From: Panicum virgatum
Lineage: Eukaryota > Streptophyta > Magnoliopsida > Poales > Poaceae
NCBI RefSeq assembly: GCF_016808335.1
Contig: NC_053153.1
Coordinates: forward strand, 24,910,090 to 24,974,089
DNA length: 64,000 nucleotides
Direction: 5' to 3'
Below the pieces are notes generated by a model. That model did not search any database, was not told the origin of the DNA, and saw only the letters and a list, made by a program, of their open reading frames with translations. The number at the start of each line of letters is the position of its first letter. Positions within the stretch are counted from its first letter, which is position 1. The position numbers and the translations under genes were made by a program. Positions 35,350 through 46,524 of this stretch are shown in pieces.

Positions 35350-38217
35350 CATTTGTCATTACCGGTCATGTGGCGCGAACAACCGGAGTCCATGATCCAC
35401 CTGTTCTCCAAGCCTCCGACCTGCACATCAGTAGTGAGACAAAGGGTGAGCAAATGTCTCAACACTGGGGTTAGCAAAGTGAGAAGCAAACCAGTGTCGA
35501 GCCATTTGCTCTACAGAAGGGTTAGCAAAACCAGACAAAGCGTATCCCCCGTCCCGTCTACCACGTGACTGACGAACACCACCGCGAGGAAAACGTGGAG
35601 CCTCAAAATCTCCTCCAAAGCCTCGGTCTCGTGGTCCATAGCCGTACCGAAAACGACCAGGAGCACGGCCGGCAAAGCGACCACCTGCTGGAGCACGGTG
35701 ACCACCACCGTCTCCCTGACCTCCACCTACACGGCGCGCCCTAGTATCTCGCCTATCACCACGCCGAGAAGGACCATGCACCCGAGCAGAGTACATGTCC
35801 GCGTTCCGTCTCTCCTGCTCTCTCCTCACAGCCCGCTTCCTCCTGAAGCAAAACTCCTCCAGGTGACCTTCCCTGTCACAGAACTCGCAGTGGTACCTCA
35901 CCTCACGCTTGGGAGGTGGAGGCCTAGCCTGCGGACGGGGAGGAGCAGCCCTCTTCTTCTGGGCAACCTGGGCTGTGGCAGCAGGGAGCGTGTCGAGGGA
36001 ATTCCTCAGCTCATTGGGCTTTGGAACCCAAACCTGCTTCTGCGGAGGTGCTTTCGGTGGTTCTTTAAGCACACCATCCGCGGGGTCAACAAGCGAAGGC
36101 TGCGTGCTCGTGCTAGCAGTGTTTCTAGCAGCCTTGCCAATCTTACCATACAACCTGTCAAAGTCTGACTTTGTGTATGTGTAACCGACTCCAAACCCAT
36201 CACCACGCTTGAACTGCTTAATCATCATGCCCAACTGCGGCTCACTGCTAGAAACCCAACTCAGAATCGCCCTAAGATAGGTATTCTCATTCTCCAGGTT
36301 GGCTTTCTCTACTGCAAGACTATCGAAATCAGCAATCAAACCAGGGCAAACAGAGCAGTCAATAGGTAGGCTAGACTCTACGACCTTAGTCTTTCCAAAA
36401 GACTTGATCAAAGCGTTCTTCTCCTCTAGCTCCAACCTAAGCATGGGACAAAGCTTACAAGCGCCAAGCAAAGCAGGCCTAGATCTAAGCTCCTCTAGTT
36501 CACAAACAACAGTAGCAAACTTGGATTGCAAAGAAGCTAGATCTGACTTGAAGATAGGACACTCATCGCATTCAAGCACATCACTAACAATGGGAGCGTC
36601 CTTGACAAGTTCAAGCTCATGCTTGGCCTTGGCTAGCTCGTGAGACACGTCAGAAAGCGAAGTCTTAGCAACATCTAAGTTCGCGATGTTCTCATCATGC
36701 TTGGCACGGAGAGCAACAAGATCATTCATGTGAGATATGCAGCCAGCGCACTCATCCTCACTAGACTTCTCCCTAGAACAAGCCAGCTCAGCCCTAAGCT
36801 TTCTACGCTCTCTAGCTGCTTCCTTAAGCAGCCTCTTCTAGTTGTCGAGAGCGGCGTACAACTCCCTAACCTCTGTATCAAGCAGGTCGATCGTGGAGTT
36901 TACCTCTGAATCGCTCTCGGATCTAGGAGAAGAGCCGGAGTGCGTCGGTGTAGCGTGTCCACCCAAAGACGCACGAGCACCATTGGCTTCGCCCGCCATG
37001 GTGCAGAAGCTCTTGCGCCGACCGGCTGCCAAGCAAAGGCCGATGAAGCCGGTGGCTTCCTTGTCCCGCTTCTTCTTCTTCTTGTCGTCGTCGTCGGAGG
37101 TCGGTGAAGAAGAGCGGTCGGTGTCGGAGCTCTTGTCGAGGTCGCTGAGCTGCGCCAGGAAGGCCTTCTCCCGCTTCTTGGCATTGTACTGGAAGCGCTT
37201 CTTGAGCGACTCCTTGTCGAAGCGTCCTCCCCGGTCACGACTGCGGTGCTTGTGGCGCCGACGCTCCTTGTTGGAGCCTCCCTCGTCGCGGTCACGGTGG
37301 CGGTAGTAGTCGAAGGAGTTGTTCTGGCCACCGCCGGACTTCTTGGGGCAATCGGCGACGAAGTGGTTCAGATCGCCGCAGTTGTAGCACCCGGGGTTCT
37401 TCTTCCTCTGCCTGTTGTGGTAGACGCGCTGGAACTTGCTGATGAGGAGGCACAAGTCGTCGTCGCCCAGCGTCTCCAGCTGCTCATCTGAAACAGAAGG
37501 CAAAGAGGTAAGAGAAAAGCCAAGAGCAGAGTTAGCGTTAGAGCTCGATCCACCTGGGCCAGTCACAAGAGCGACGCTTTTGGAAGGAGGGGCACCATTG
37601 AGCTTGGCTCGTGTCTGGTTATCCACCTCCGTGGCCTTGAGCTTGCTGAAAAGCTCGTTCACCGTCAGAGTCTCATAGCCAGCAGACTCAATGATGGTGT
37701 TTACCTTGAGATCCCACACAGAGTGATCAAGTGCGTAAAGCAACTTAAGGGCCTTCTTGTGCTCTGTGTACTCAAGGGCACCAGCAGATCTGTTCGCATT
37801 AACCTTGTTCACAATCGACTGAAAACGACTGAACATCAGGTCAATGCTCTCACCCGGCTCCTGTGTGAAGTTCTCGTATTCACGCCGGTGAGTCTCGAAC
37901 AGTCTGGCCTTCACCTGAGGTGTACCCTCGTGGTAGTTCTCAAGGCACGTCCAAATTTTGTGGGCTTCCTGAAAACCCTGGACGCGTGAGAACTCCGCAT
38001 GAGAAAAGCCAGCGAACAAGGCATTGACGGCCTTGGCGTTAGCCTCGTGCTAGGTCACCTGAAGAGGCGTGGTCCGAACAGCCAGCACCTCGTAGAGCTG
38101 GTTCGTGGTAATCTCCCAGACATCGGCTCCCATGCTCTACAGGAAGGCTCTCATGCGAACCTTCCAGTAGGCATAGTCCTCGCCGGAAAACACCGGGATC
38201 TTACCAAGACTCGCCAT
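35350..38217 (-). pseudogene. Copia gag and protease start, with three TAG stops
   Basis: From the ATG at 38217 (MASLGKIPVFSGEDYAYW) a single frame runs to 35428, interrupted by three TAG codons: after MRAFL (about 38138), after PLQVT (about 38051) and after LDN (36838). It encodes a UBN2-type copia gag (ENYHEGTPQVKARLF, SIVNKVNANR), a CCHC knuckle (CYNCGDLNHFVADC), a long charged coiled-coil region (36729-36200) and an RG-rich tail with a C2H2-like CEFCDREGHLEEFC. A frame change near 35440 leads to the protease start with catalytic MDSG. Downstream copia pol is missing. Confidence 0.88.
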
Positions 38218-38265
38218 GGTCGCCGAGTGGTTTTCGAACCGGTTAAGGAACTGAAAACCTCAACC

Positions 38266-38281
38266 AAGCTCTGATACCAAT
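38266..38281 (-). other. Copia primer-binding site
   Basis: On the minus strand, two bases after the LTR end, TTGGTATCAGAGCTTGG matches initiator tRNA-Met. This places the copia 5' LTR on the right. Confidence 0.9.
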
Positions 38282-39881
38282 TGTGGGACCGAAGCCGGCG
38301 ACCAGAGGGGGGGTGAATGGGAGCCGATCAAAATTTCTTCCGAAATTCAAACCGTCGGCCTATATCCCGAAAATCACCCGAACCCTCAAGTGTTCTGGCC
38401 AAAGTTTGGAATAGCTATGGAAAAGCTAAACCAACACAAAAGACCTCGAACGAGCGAGCGAAACCACAAAGCAAATCGGAAGCGAATTGGGAAATCTACA
38501 GCACTGATCTGCCAGGACCGGTCTGACCGGTGCGCTGGACCGGTCTGACCGGTGCGCTGGACCGGTCTGACCGGTGCGCTGGACCGGTCTGACCGGTCGT
38601 GCCTACCGGTCTGACCGGTAGCACCCAGAAAGCCCCCGAGAAATTGGATTCAAACGATGAATCCCGAGCAAACGACCACGAAATCCGATGAAACTTGGGG
38701 ATTGCTTCGCCCCTACCCCGTGAACATATCCCCAAAAGATCTCGTCCTAAAGATCACCGAATCGTGAGAATTATGGGAGAGATCAAAAGGGATTGGGGTT
38801 TTCTCAAATACTCAAGAACTCGAAATCGAACACGCCAGTGATTCCAGAGGGTTTAGGTCAGAATTGGGAGCACGGGAATCACAGCAAAGAACTCGAGGTC
38901 TCCTCTCAATCAAGTGTGCCAAAAACGAAATCGAAAATCCATTGCATAAGGCACAAAACCAGGGGATTGAATCAAATCAAAAGCCCAGAGGGCACGAGGA
39001 GGATAGGGCCTCCTTTCCCAATCAAATCCCTTACAAGGTTTCAACAATCCATGGACAAAATCAACTCAAACGAGAGGAACAGGGGGAGGGAGACGCAGGG
39101 GCGGCGGCCTGGAGAAACAGAGAGTCCACGAACAGATTACAAAAGCCGCACTTAACCTAACACAAGTGAAGGGGTATTTATACCCACGGGACCGGTCAGA
39201 CCGGTACGCTGGACCGGTCAGACCGGTTGGTTAGACCGGTCAGACCGGTGCCAAGGACCGGTCAGACCGGTTGGCCTGCAGCACCCCTGTACAACGATCT
39301 CATCCGACGGCCGAGGTTCTTTCTTCGAAACGAAGTCTTCTCCGCGATGCCGCCGTCTTGATGAAGATCCAGTCCGCGGTTTTGGAGGGTCCGCGAAACC
39401 TGGGTAGGTGGCCGGTTTTGAGAAAACCGCCAAAACCTCACGCGCGGGAAGATTCCCGCCTCCACGCCGTGGCCCTAGACGCCGTTCCCGCCTCGGCCTT
39501 CTGACGGCCCTAGACACCGCCCGACGCCCGTCACCTCCTCGCCCGCAGCGAGGCCCTAGACGCCGTCGACGCCCGTCGCCTCCGTCAGTCCCGAGACCGA
39601 CGCCCGTGCCTCCACGACTCGGCGTCTTCAACCGCCGTCCGCCTCCTTGGTTTTGTGGCGCAAATCAAGAAACCCGCCTTCCGTCGCCGCTTGCGCCCTC
39701 GATCCAGGAGTGGACGCCACAGCTGCCGCCCGGTCCGAGCTCCGGTCCCGGCTGCCCTTCACCGCCGTCTACCGCACGGTCCATCGGCCACAGCACCTCC
39801 ACAGCAGCTCCCCGTCGACACTCGACGCCCGTGTACCTGCAATCCAAAGACCAAGCGCACGATCACACCGCACGGTTGACA
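38282..39881 (-). repeat. 5' LTR of the copia part (1600 bp)
   Basis: Nearly identical to 27354-28930. It carries five rather than four ACCGGTCTGACCGGT units at 38517-38619, which explains most of the 23-bp length difference, and the complementary cluster at 39190-39271. Confidence 0.92.
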
Positions 39882-40643
39882 ATTCACTCATCACAAGCAG
39901 AATAGAGTACTCTCGTTCCTCGAGAGAAAACATACCATACCATGGTCTCAAGATCGATGGATTGCATCTCAAAAAAAAAGTGTGAATAGGCGTAATACGG
40001 ACAGAAGAAAGGGAATCTAGGCAATCCAACTCACCTGGTATAGCAGCGAGGGCACGCCTCCATAGATTGCAATGCCGAAATCCGCCGGCGATCAGAGGTG
40101 CGCTCGACTCTTGTGACAGGGTGATGGCGCCAGAGGTGGGGGCGAGTGCTATAATTAAGCTCATTGGGATGGCGGCGTTCGAGTCTTCGAGAGGGCAAGA
40201 ACGGATGATGAGATTGGGAGGGGTGGGGGCAGAAAAACTGATAGCAATTAATGGCGTCATTTCTGAGAGGTTTGAACTGCCCTGGTATTTTATCCAAAAA
40301 CCACCCCGGCCTGCTGAATCAAACAATGACCCTGTAACGTGAAGGGTGGTCTCTGCCTCTTTACTTATTTGGTTTGCATTCCTGGTTGTTTACGTCAATT
40401 ACATTAATTGTAGTGCTATGGCTGGGGTAGTAATTAAAGGATGCGTTGGGTTATAATTCAGCTCGGCGTAGTCTAGATTTTTACGGCCTTAGTTTGCATG
40501 CGCGGTGGTCAAAGTGTTGTTTTTAATTGTGTTGAATGCGGTACGCTCTGGTGGGGTAGTAAATATCGGATTGCCTTTTCCTGGCCGAAGTTGAGGCAGC
40601 ACCACCAGTGTGTTGAATAATATTCAACACCCTAGTGTTGAAT

Positions 40644-40647
<4 letters not shown>
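39882..40647. other. Flank of the mosaic element with a possible minus-strand exon
   Basis: On the minus strand a frame through about 40330-40035 ends at a consensus donor, CCAG|GTGAGT (intron from 40034). The predicted residues show no known domain. Any downstream exon would lie beyond the retroelement. Otherwise nothing is recognised. Confidence 0.25.

Positions 40648-40725
<78 letters not shown>
40648..40725. repeat. (AT)n microsatellite
   Basis: About 39 uninterrupted AT dinucleotides followed by a short (AC) run. Just to its left two small palindromes (TTGAATAATATTCAA and CAACACCCTAGTGTTG) adjoin. Confidence 0.97.
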
Positions 40726-40732
<7 letters not shown>

Positions 40733-40944
40733 CGGTAGCCACGCCATCAAGTAATAGTTGAAAAAGAACATTTGGAAAGAAATCTCCATGCCTATGAAGA
40801 GTGTGCCAAAATATTGGGATAAACACACAAGACATTCTTGCCTCGTGGGAATCACGACAAAATAAACAATATAGTTGCTTTATGGTGTGGAAAATTTAGA
40901 AGAATTCTGCTTCAGTATGCATCTTCTTTGCTGGAACACAGAAA

Positions 40945-41078
40945 GCTTGTTCGGCTGGCTGGTCAGCCAACCAGTCAGCAGTAATTTTTTCTTACACTAA
41001 ATCAGTACTATTCATAAATCAGCCAGCGGTATTTTTCTCTTACAACAAATCAACATCAGTCACCAACCAGCCGAAAGG
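40945..41078. mobile_element. Small MITE with CTTGTTCGGCTGG termini
   Basis: Imperfect inverted termini (CTTGTTCGGCTGGCTGGT and the complement CCTTTCGGCTGGTTGGT) enclose about 130 bases with the phrase ATCAGTACTATTCATAAATC, typical of a common grass MITE family. Edges are approximate because the target duplication is not clear. Confidence 0.65.
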
Positions 41079-41862
41079 TTCAGAATGTGTAGGACACATA
41101 GATCATATATGAACTATCCTAATAATTGTAGGCAACACGATCAATATGGAGGATGAATAATGATTTTTTTCATGCTTATTTAACATGTATATATACAGCG
41201 TGTTCTTCCCTAGTTCGGGGATTTTGTACAAGTCATCTCTCTATAATTAGCTACCCCTACGAGGTTACGACCCCAAATTAGCTAGGTGGTGCTCCTTCAT
41301 CTCCAATGTAAACTTGGATTTTATCTTCTCAGTTCTACAGCTCATGGTTGATAGTGTCATGAAATACTTGGAAAAAATCTGTTGTTAATTTGCATGGTCT
41401 ATATAATATACAAGCTTTGGTGGTGGTTGCTAAATTAAACTTGAAGAGCTGTAGTATTTCATCAGCATCAGTGAGATATGTGCTGTTGTTGGCTGATCAA
41501 GTAAGCTTGGAGCACTAGTTTTCTTCGCTAGCTTGCTAACTTCAACTCTATATATTCCCGCTAGCATAATGCTAGAATAATTGGATAACTTCGTCGTGAA
41601 GAAATAATTAATTGTGGCTAAAATTTACGTTATTTTCCCGGTGAAATTAATAATACAAATTTGTTATAGGGCATGTAGTACATCTTGCTGAACCAACAAC
41701 CGTATCTCTTGCGTACTATACCCGGGAAATAGAAAGCGAAAAATTTGTCCGGATCCGGTTTTTCAGATAGTATACTTATACATACAAAATCAAAGGATAT
41801 ATATCATGTGGGCAAAGGCGGTTTTGTTTGTTAATTTATTTGGAACATATAAAAAAGGGAAA

Positions 41863-41982
41863 ATTCGATTCATGCCACCACAACTCCGTGAAATTGGGTT
41901 TCACGTTGAAAATCATGCCACTCAATAGCATGGATTTCAACATGAAATCCAACTTTGTGAAATTGTAGTGGCATGGATCCAA
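41863..41982. mobile_element. Small foldback repeat
   Basis: The arms (ATGCCACCACAACTCCGTGAAATT and the complement of AATTTCACAAAGTTGG...ATGAAATCC) pair with few mismatches around a central CATGCCACTCAATAGCATG. It lies directly upstream of the first RING/VWA copy and is non-coding. Confidence 0.6.
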
Positions 41983-42040
41983 CTGACCCTATAAAAAATC
42001 TTATACGAATTAAGATTTCCTTTTGGCGTCTGTTATTTCC

Positions 42041-43379
42041 GTGCCGACTACGCATGCACACACGTTCGATCCGGTGGCGCCGGCCGCCGTCCAGGCACAA
42101 CCGGAGGGCCAGGCGCCCGAGGTCGGCGAGATGGCGCTGAAGACGCACTGCGAGTTCCCGGCCGTCGCCAGGGACGCGTCCCGCGACGACTTCGCGGTGC
42201 TCGTGCACGCCACGGCGCCGGGGGCCGCCGCCGCGGACGCGGAGGCGCCCCGCACGCCGCTCGACCTCGTGACGGTGCTCGACGTCAGCGGCAGCATGAC
42301 CGGCAACAAGCTGGCGCTGCTGAAGCGGGCCATGCGTTTCGTCATCGACAACCTCGGCCCCGCCGACCGCCTCAGCGTGGTGTTCTTGCCCTTGGTTTCG
42401 CGCTACGATCCTAGCGTTAGAAGAGAATCTCGCATGCATGAAGCATTAAATGAAGTCTATTTGCAAAAATTTTTTAGGGATGAGTGTAACTTTTCGCGAC
42501 GAATCTAATGACGGTAATTAATCGATGATTTGCTACAGTGATGCCACAGTAACAATCCTCTAATCGCGCAGTCAAATGCCTCATTAGATTCTTCAAGGTC
42601 ACTAGCGCGGGGTTCTGAAGTTGGTTTTGTAAACCTGGCACAGCGTCGCGGAGGTGACGGGTGGCACGTTCTCCTTCATCGAGAACCTGGCGGTCATCCA
42701 GGACTCGTTCGCGCAGTGCATCGGCGGGCTCCTCTCGGTCGTCGTGCAGGACGCGCGCATCGTCGTCGAGTGCGCGCACCCGGGCGTGCGCGTCCGGGAG
42801 GTCAAGTCCGGCCGCTACGAGAGCCGCGTCGACGCCGACGGCCGCGCCGCCTCGGTGGACGTCGGCGAGCTCTACGCCGAGGAGGTGAGGTGCTTCCTGC
42901 TGCTCGTGGACGTGCCCATGGCCGGAGCCGCAGAAGACGCCACCCCGCTGGTCAAGGTGAGGTGCACGTACCGGGACGTGGCGACCGGGCGGGCGGCCGA
43001 CGTCGCCGAGGTGACCGACCCCCAAGTGTCCGTGGAGGTGGAGCGGGAGCGCGTCCGCCTGGCCGCGGCCGAGGAAATCGCCGCGGCACGGGCGGCGGCC
43101 GAGCGAGGCGCCTTCGCGGAGGCCGGAACGATACTCCGCCGCCAGCTCTATAGCGTGCAGGCGTCGTTGGATGCGGCGCCGGACGGGGACACGATGCTCT
43201 GCGCGCTGGAGGAGGAGCTGGAGGACCTCGAGGAATGCTGCGACGACGAGGAGTACGAGAGGGTGGGGGCGCGCGCGCGTGCTCAAAGGTATGAGCTCCC
43301 ACGCGCAGCAACGCGCCTCCTTTGTGGCTGTTGGGAAGAAGCGGTTTGCAGGGAAGCGTGGACGTGAACGCGCGCCGTA
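42041..43379 (+). pseudogene. RING/VWA family copy 1, internally deleted
   Basis: The first block (to about 42399) encodes the start of a von Willebrand A domain, including a complete MIDAS motif DVSGS ([12 protein letters not shown]) and [13 protein letters not shown]. The next 235 bases are MITE-derived and replace about 330 bases of VWA core. Coding similarity resumes at about 42636 in another frame (VAEVTGGTFSFIEN, QDSFAQCIGGLLSV) and continues through the Vwaint-like C-terminal region. A second frame change in a GC run near 43275-43285 leads to the normal ending (GMSSHAQQRASF). The RING domain is absent upstream. No functional product is expected. Confidence 0.88.
42400..42634. mobile_element. 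Tourist-like MITE fragment inside copy 1
   Basis: It carries MITE landmarks shared with 25027-25370: TTAAATGAAGTCTATTT, GACGAATCTAATGA and TGCTACAGTGATGCCACAGTAA. Neither terminus is complete, so a deletion has removed both MITE ends together with the adjacent VWA codons. Confidence 0.8.
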
Positions 43380-43959
43380 GCCGTACATGACTGCGGCGAT
43401 GAAAAGCATGGTGAAGAAGTCGCGTGGGAAGTGAGAAGCACCCGACATCGCCGCCGGATAAGAGGGAGCGTGGTAGTACTGATCGCAGTTCATCGTCCAG
43501 TGATGATGAAGAAGAAGAGGGTAGTTTAGTTTTTGGAACACAATGAGTTTAGAATGAGCAGTTTGGTTTAGTTTTAGAAGATGGCAGTTTAGTTTAATTA
43601 GGCTGGTTACTTGGTTTGTGGTTTGCATAATTTTCAAGTCTGGATGATTTAGGTGCTAGGGTCTTTTGGTTGGTGGTATTAATGAGTTTACTAGAGAGAG
43701 ACAAATCAATACGATTATTACTTGCTTCAATTTCAGTACTTGTGAAATTATTTTGTGGGAAGCATTTTTTTAAAGAAATTTGCTATCCATTTTTTTGTCA
43801 CAGTACTGGTTGGTCAAGTAAGAAGTTTTTGGTTCAGTAAAAGTAAAATGCATTGCTGAGCGTTTAACAGCTCCGTGGTTTATATCACACAAGACATCGG
43901 CTATTTCAGAAACTATCCGGTGCATCTAAACTTCACTCCCCTATTTGAGTTTAACATTA

Positions 43960-44411
43960 GAGCATCCCCAAGAGTCTTTCTAAAATTTACTCTCTAAATC
44001 ATCATTTAGAGAGTTATTTGAGTAAAAATCGTTTTCTATATCTTTGTACTTTCCAATAGCTTTTTTTATATCTTGTGGGTAGTCTAGAGAGTCATTCTCG
44101 CTTTCCATCTTTGGCTAGCGAGAAATCCAGGGGCGGAGACAGGGGGGCGGGCAGGGGCCTGGCCCCCCTATGATCCCCAAATTTGCACTACAAATTCAAA
44201 TTTTGATTAAATTTTTATATAAATTTGTATGGTTGGCCCCCCCTAACAATGAAAAAATTCCCATCCTGGCTCCGCCCCCGGAGAAATCCGAAATAGAAAA
44301 TGTCTATATTTAGATATCTAATTGGAATGGCTGTTGGAAGGGTATTTTTCTATCAAAATTTCTATTTCTATAAACTAAGAAAGACATAAGGAGTCTTTTG
44401 GAGATGCCCTA
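43960..44411. mobile_element. MITE with AGAGCATCCCCAAGAG termini
   Basis: The left end AGAGCATCCCCAAGAGTC and the complement of the right end, GGGCATCTCCAAAAGACTC, form imperfect inverted termini flanked by TA. The interior is AT-rich with matching arms around CTCTAAATC. A hAT MITE (44128-44280) has inserted into its middle. Confidence 0.7.
44120..44288. mobile_element. Nested hAT-type MITE
   Basis: The body 44128-44280 (153 bp) has inverted ends CAGGGGCGGAGACAGG and CCTGGCTCCGCCCCCG, flanked by an exact 8-bp duplication GAGAAATC (44120-44127, 44281-44288). Confidence 0.92.
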
Positions 44412-45310
44412 TAGTTTTACACTTGTACTCGCGAAGTCGAAAAAGAGGAAAGCCCCTTCATAGAACAAACGGAAATTAAATGGGCCATACCAACTGATGG
44501 AACCCTGTGGATAAATTGAGATGGCCCTGAAGAACCTGGTGCATCTAAATTCTAAACTTCACTTTAATTTGTCAACATCATAATAACATTACATCTTGTA
44601 AACTTAATTGGCAATTGCTCTTTCCTTATAAAAGAAGTGCTTAAGTTTAGCACATTATAGGCTGGTGGTTCTATTTTTTTAGCATCACTACCTCATATTA
44701 AGTAGGACACAAAGTATAAGTTACAAACGCGGATCGAAAATCCACACATGACGACCGTCCCGGTGCAAAGAGCTCCTGACGAGGTTATGCGCGTCAGCAT
44801 TTGAATTATGCCTTTCATGGCAGAACTCGACAAATTAAAATTGTTTGGTCGTTGCCTAGATTTCTTAGACTCCCATCTGTCTAACGAAAGATAAAAAGTC
44901 ACCATATCGCCCAGCCCAACAACACACCCCAGCAGCTGCCGTAAGAGACCCACCCGGCCAAGCCAGCAAGCACAGATGCATCATATTTTAGTTGTTTCTT
45001 TCATAATCTTCGTAGTAAATGCATTGCCTAATTGTTTGAATTCAACAGTTAAAAATATTCCATGAAAACTAATTTAACATTTCATTCGAAATGTTGATGT
45101 ACTGCTATATTGAAATTGTTGAGAATAGCATATCACATTTGTTGATATTTTAAAGAAAGAAAACATATCCGTACTTAATCTTGATTTGTTTCATTAATTC
45201 TAAATAATAATATTCTTGAAACGGGTTCAAAAATTGATTGATGGTTTAAGAGAAAATTGCACTTGAAATTTGAGATTCAAGTTATCCCACTCGGCCACCG
45301 CCTCTCCCTC

Positions 45311-46524
45311 TGAAAGCGATCGGGTGCTCTAGCCTAAGAGGGGGAGGGGTGAATTAGGCACTATTAAAAACTTAATTTATGGCTCCAACTAGTTTGCACA
45401 AAATTTAAACTAAATCAAACTATCTAGATGTGTAACTACAGTTCACCTTAGTATAAAACCCTCATCACAAAAGAGTTTAGCAACCTATAGTCAATCCTAT
45501 CAAGATACTACTCTATGAAAGTAAAGGCACAAAGATTGCAATATGAAATACGAAAGCTTAAAGAGAGGGATGAGAGGAAGCGAACTCTCGACACGAGGAT
45601 TTATCCCGTGGTTCGGATTGCCACAAAGGCACCCCTACATCCACGTTGTTGAAGCACTCACGAAGAGTATCGCTTCTCGGTAATCAAGTCTCTTCCGTGA
45701 ACATAATCACGGTCACCTTGATCCCGATCTTCACTAAGGGAGATTGCCCACGAAGGAGAGGTCTACGTCCCCTGCACAATATTGTCGACGCCGCTCCACA
45801 CCAAGCCGGAGGGCCGTTGACTTACCGGCGAGCCACCAAAGCTCCAAAGATGGTCGGCGCACCAAGATACAATGTTGGTTCACTCTAGAATCACTGCACA
45901 AGGATCTAAAACTTGCTTGATCACTCACTCAAGAGCTAATCTAGCACTAACACTTACAAAGTTTGTGCTAAAGACTAAGAATTTGATCTTTATGCTCTTG
46001 GATGGCTTGGAGATGTTCTTGGGTGTGTGTGTGTGGGATGTCCAGCAACTCCAGCAAACTCAAAATGGTCGCGGTGAGGCGTATATATAGGCCACCAAGT
46101 CTTGTAGCTGTTGCTCCAACGGTCAGCAGAAATCAGCATACCATCGGATGAATCGATGCCTCTGCATGGGGTGGCGTCGGTTCATCCGGTCACTCTCAGA
46201 ACTGAAGTAGCCGTCGAGCTTCTGACGCCCTGTCTGCAGCACCATCGGTTTAACCGATGATTGGGTGTCGGTTAAACCGGTCACTCACAGCACTCAACTA
46301 GCCGTTGGACCTCTTTCTCTCCTGCTGACGTCATTACACTGGTGCTATGCTCCGATGCACCACCGGTTAAATCGGTACTGAAGACTTGGCTCCTGGACAC
46401 TTGACATCGTCTCTGGAACATAGTACGTTCAATGCACCGATGCTTGACTTGACACCGTCGGTTCAACCGGTGCTTCACTTGATCTCCAGAGGTGCTCAAT
46501 CTTGCACCAATGCCAAGGCGTTGG
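45311..46524 (-). repeat. 3' LTR of the copia element, truncated
   Basis: Colinear with 50331-51549 and ending abruptly at CAAGGCGTTGG. The remaining 254 bases of the LTR present in the right copy are missing. It includes short CCGGT-containing repeats (CGGTTTAACCGATG, GTCGGTTAAACCGG) around 46140-46480. Confidence 0.9.

Larger units (their letters stand above)
27354..39881 (-). mobile_element. Mosaic retroelement: copia LTRs and gag enclosing a gypsy body
   Basis: Reading on the minus strand: copia-type LTR (39881-38282), primer site, copia gag (38217 leftward), start of copia protease, then an abrupt switch at about 35349 into the last 176 bases of a gypsy element, a gypsy LTR (35165-34713), gypsy primer site, leader, complete gypsy gag-pol (33649-28949), and then directly the second copia LTR (28930-27354). 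Copia protease beyond its first motif, integrase and RT are absent, and the gypsy element has one LTR only. The outer flanks (AGAGA left, ATTCA right) do not form a duplication. Template switching or recombination of a gypsy tandem/circle with a copia element are possible origins. Confidence 0.85.
43381..45305. other. Intergenic region downstream of copy 1
   Basis: No supported gene. It holds the nested MITE pair at 43960-44411; the rest is AT-rich without recognisable features. Confidence 0.4.

Noticed and set aside
42474..43637. 387-codon minus-strand frame across RING/VWA copy 1, and similar antisense frames across copies 2 and 3
   Set aside because: They are antisense shadows of GC-rich VWA coding sequence; the + strand shows clear VWA homology and family landmarks.
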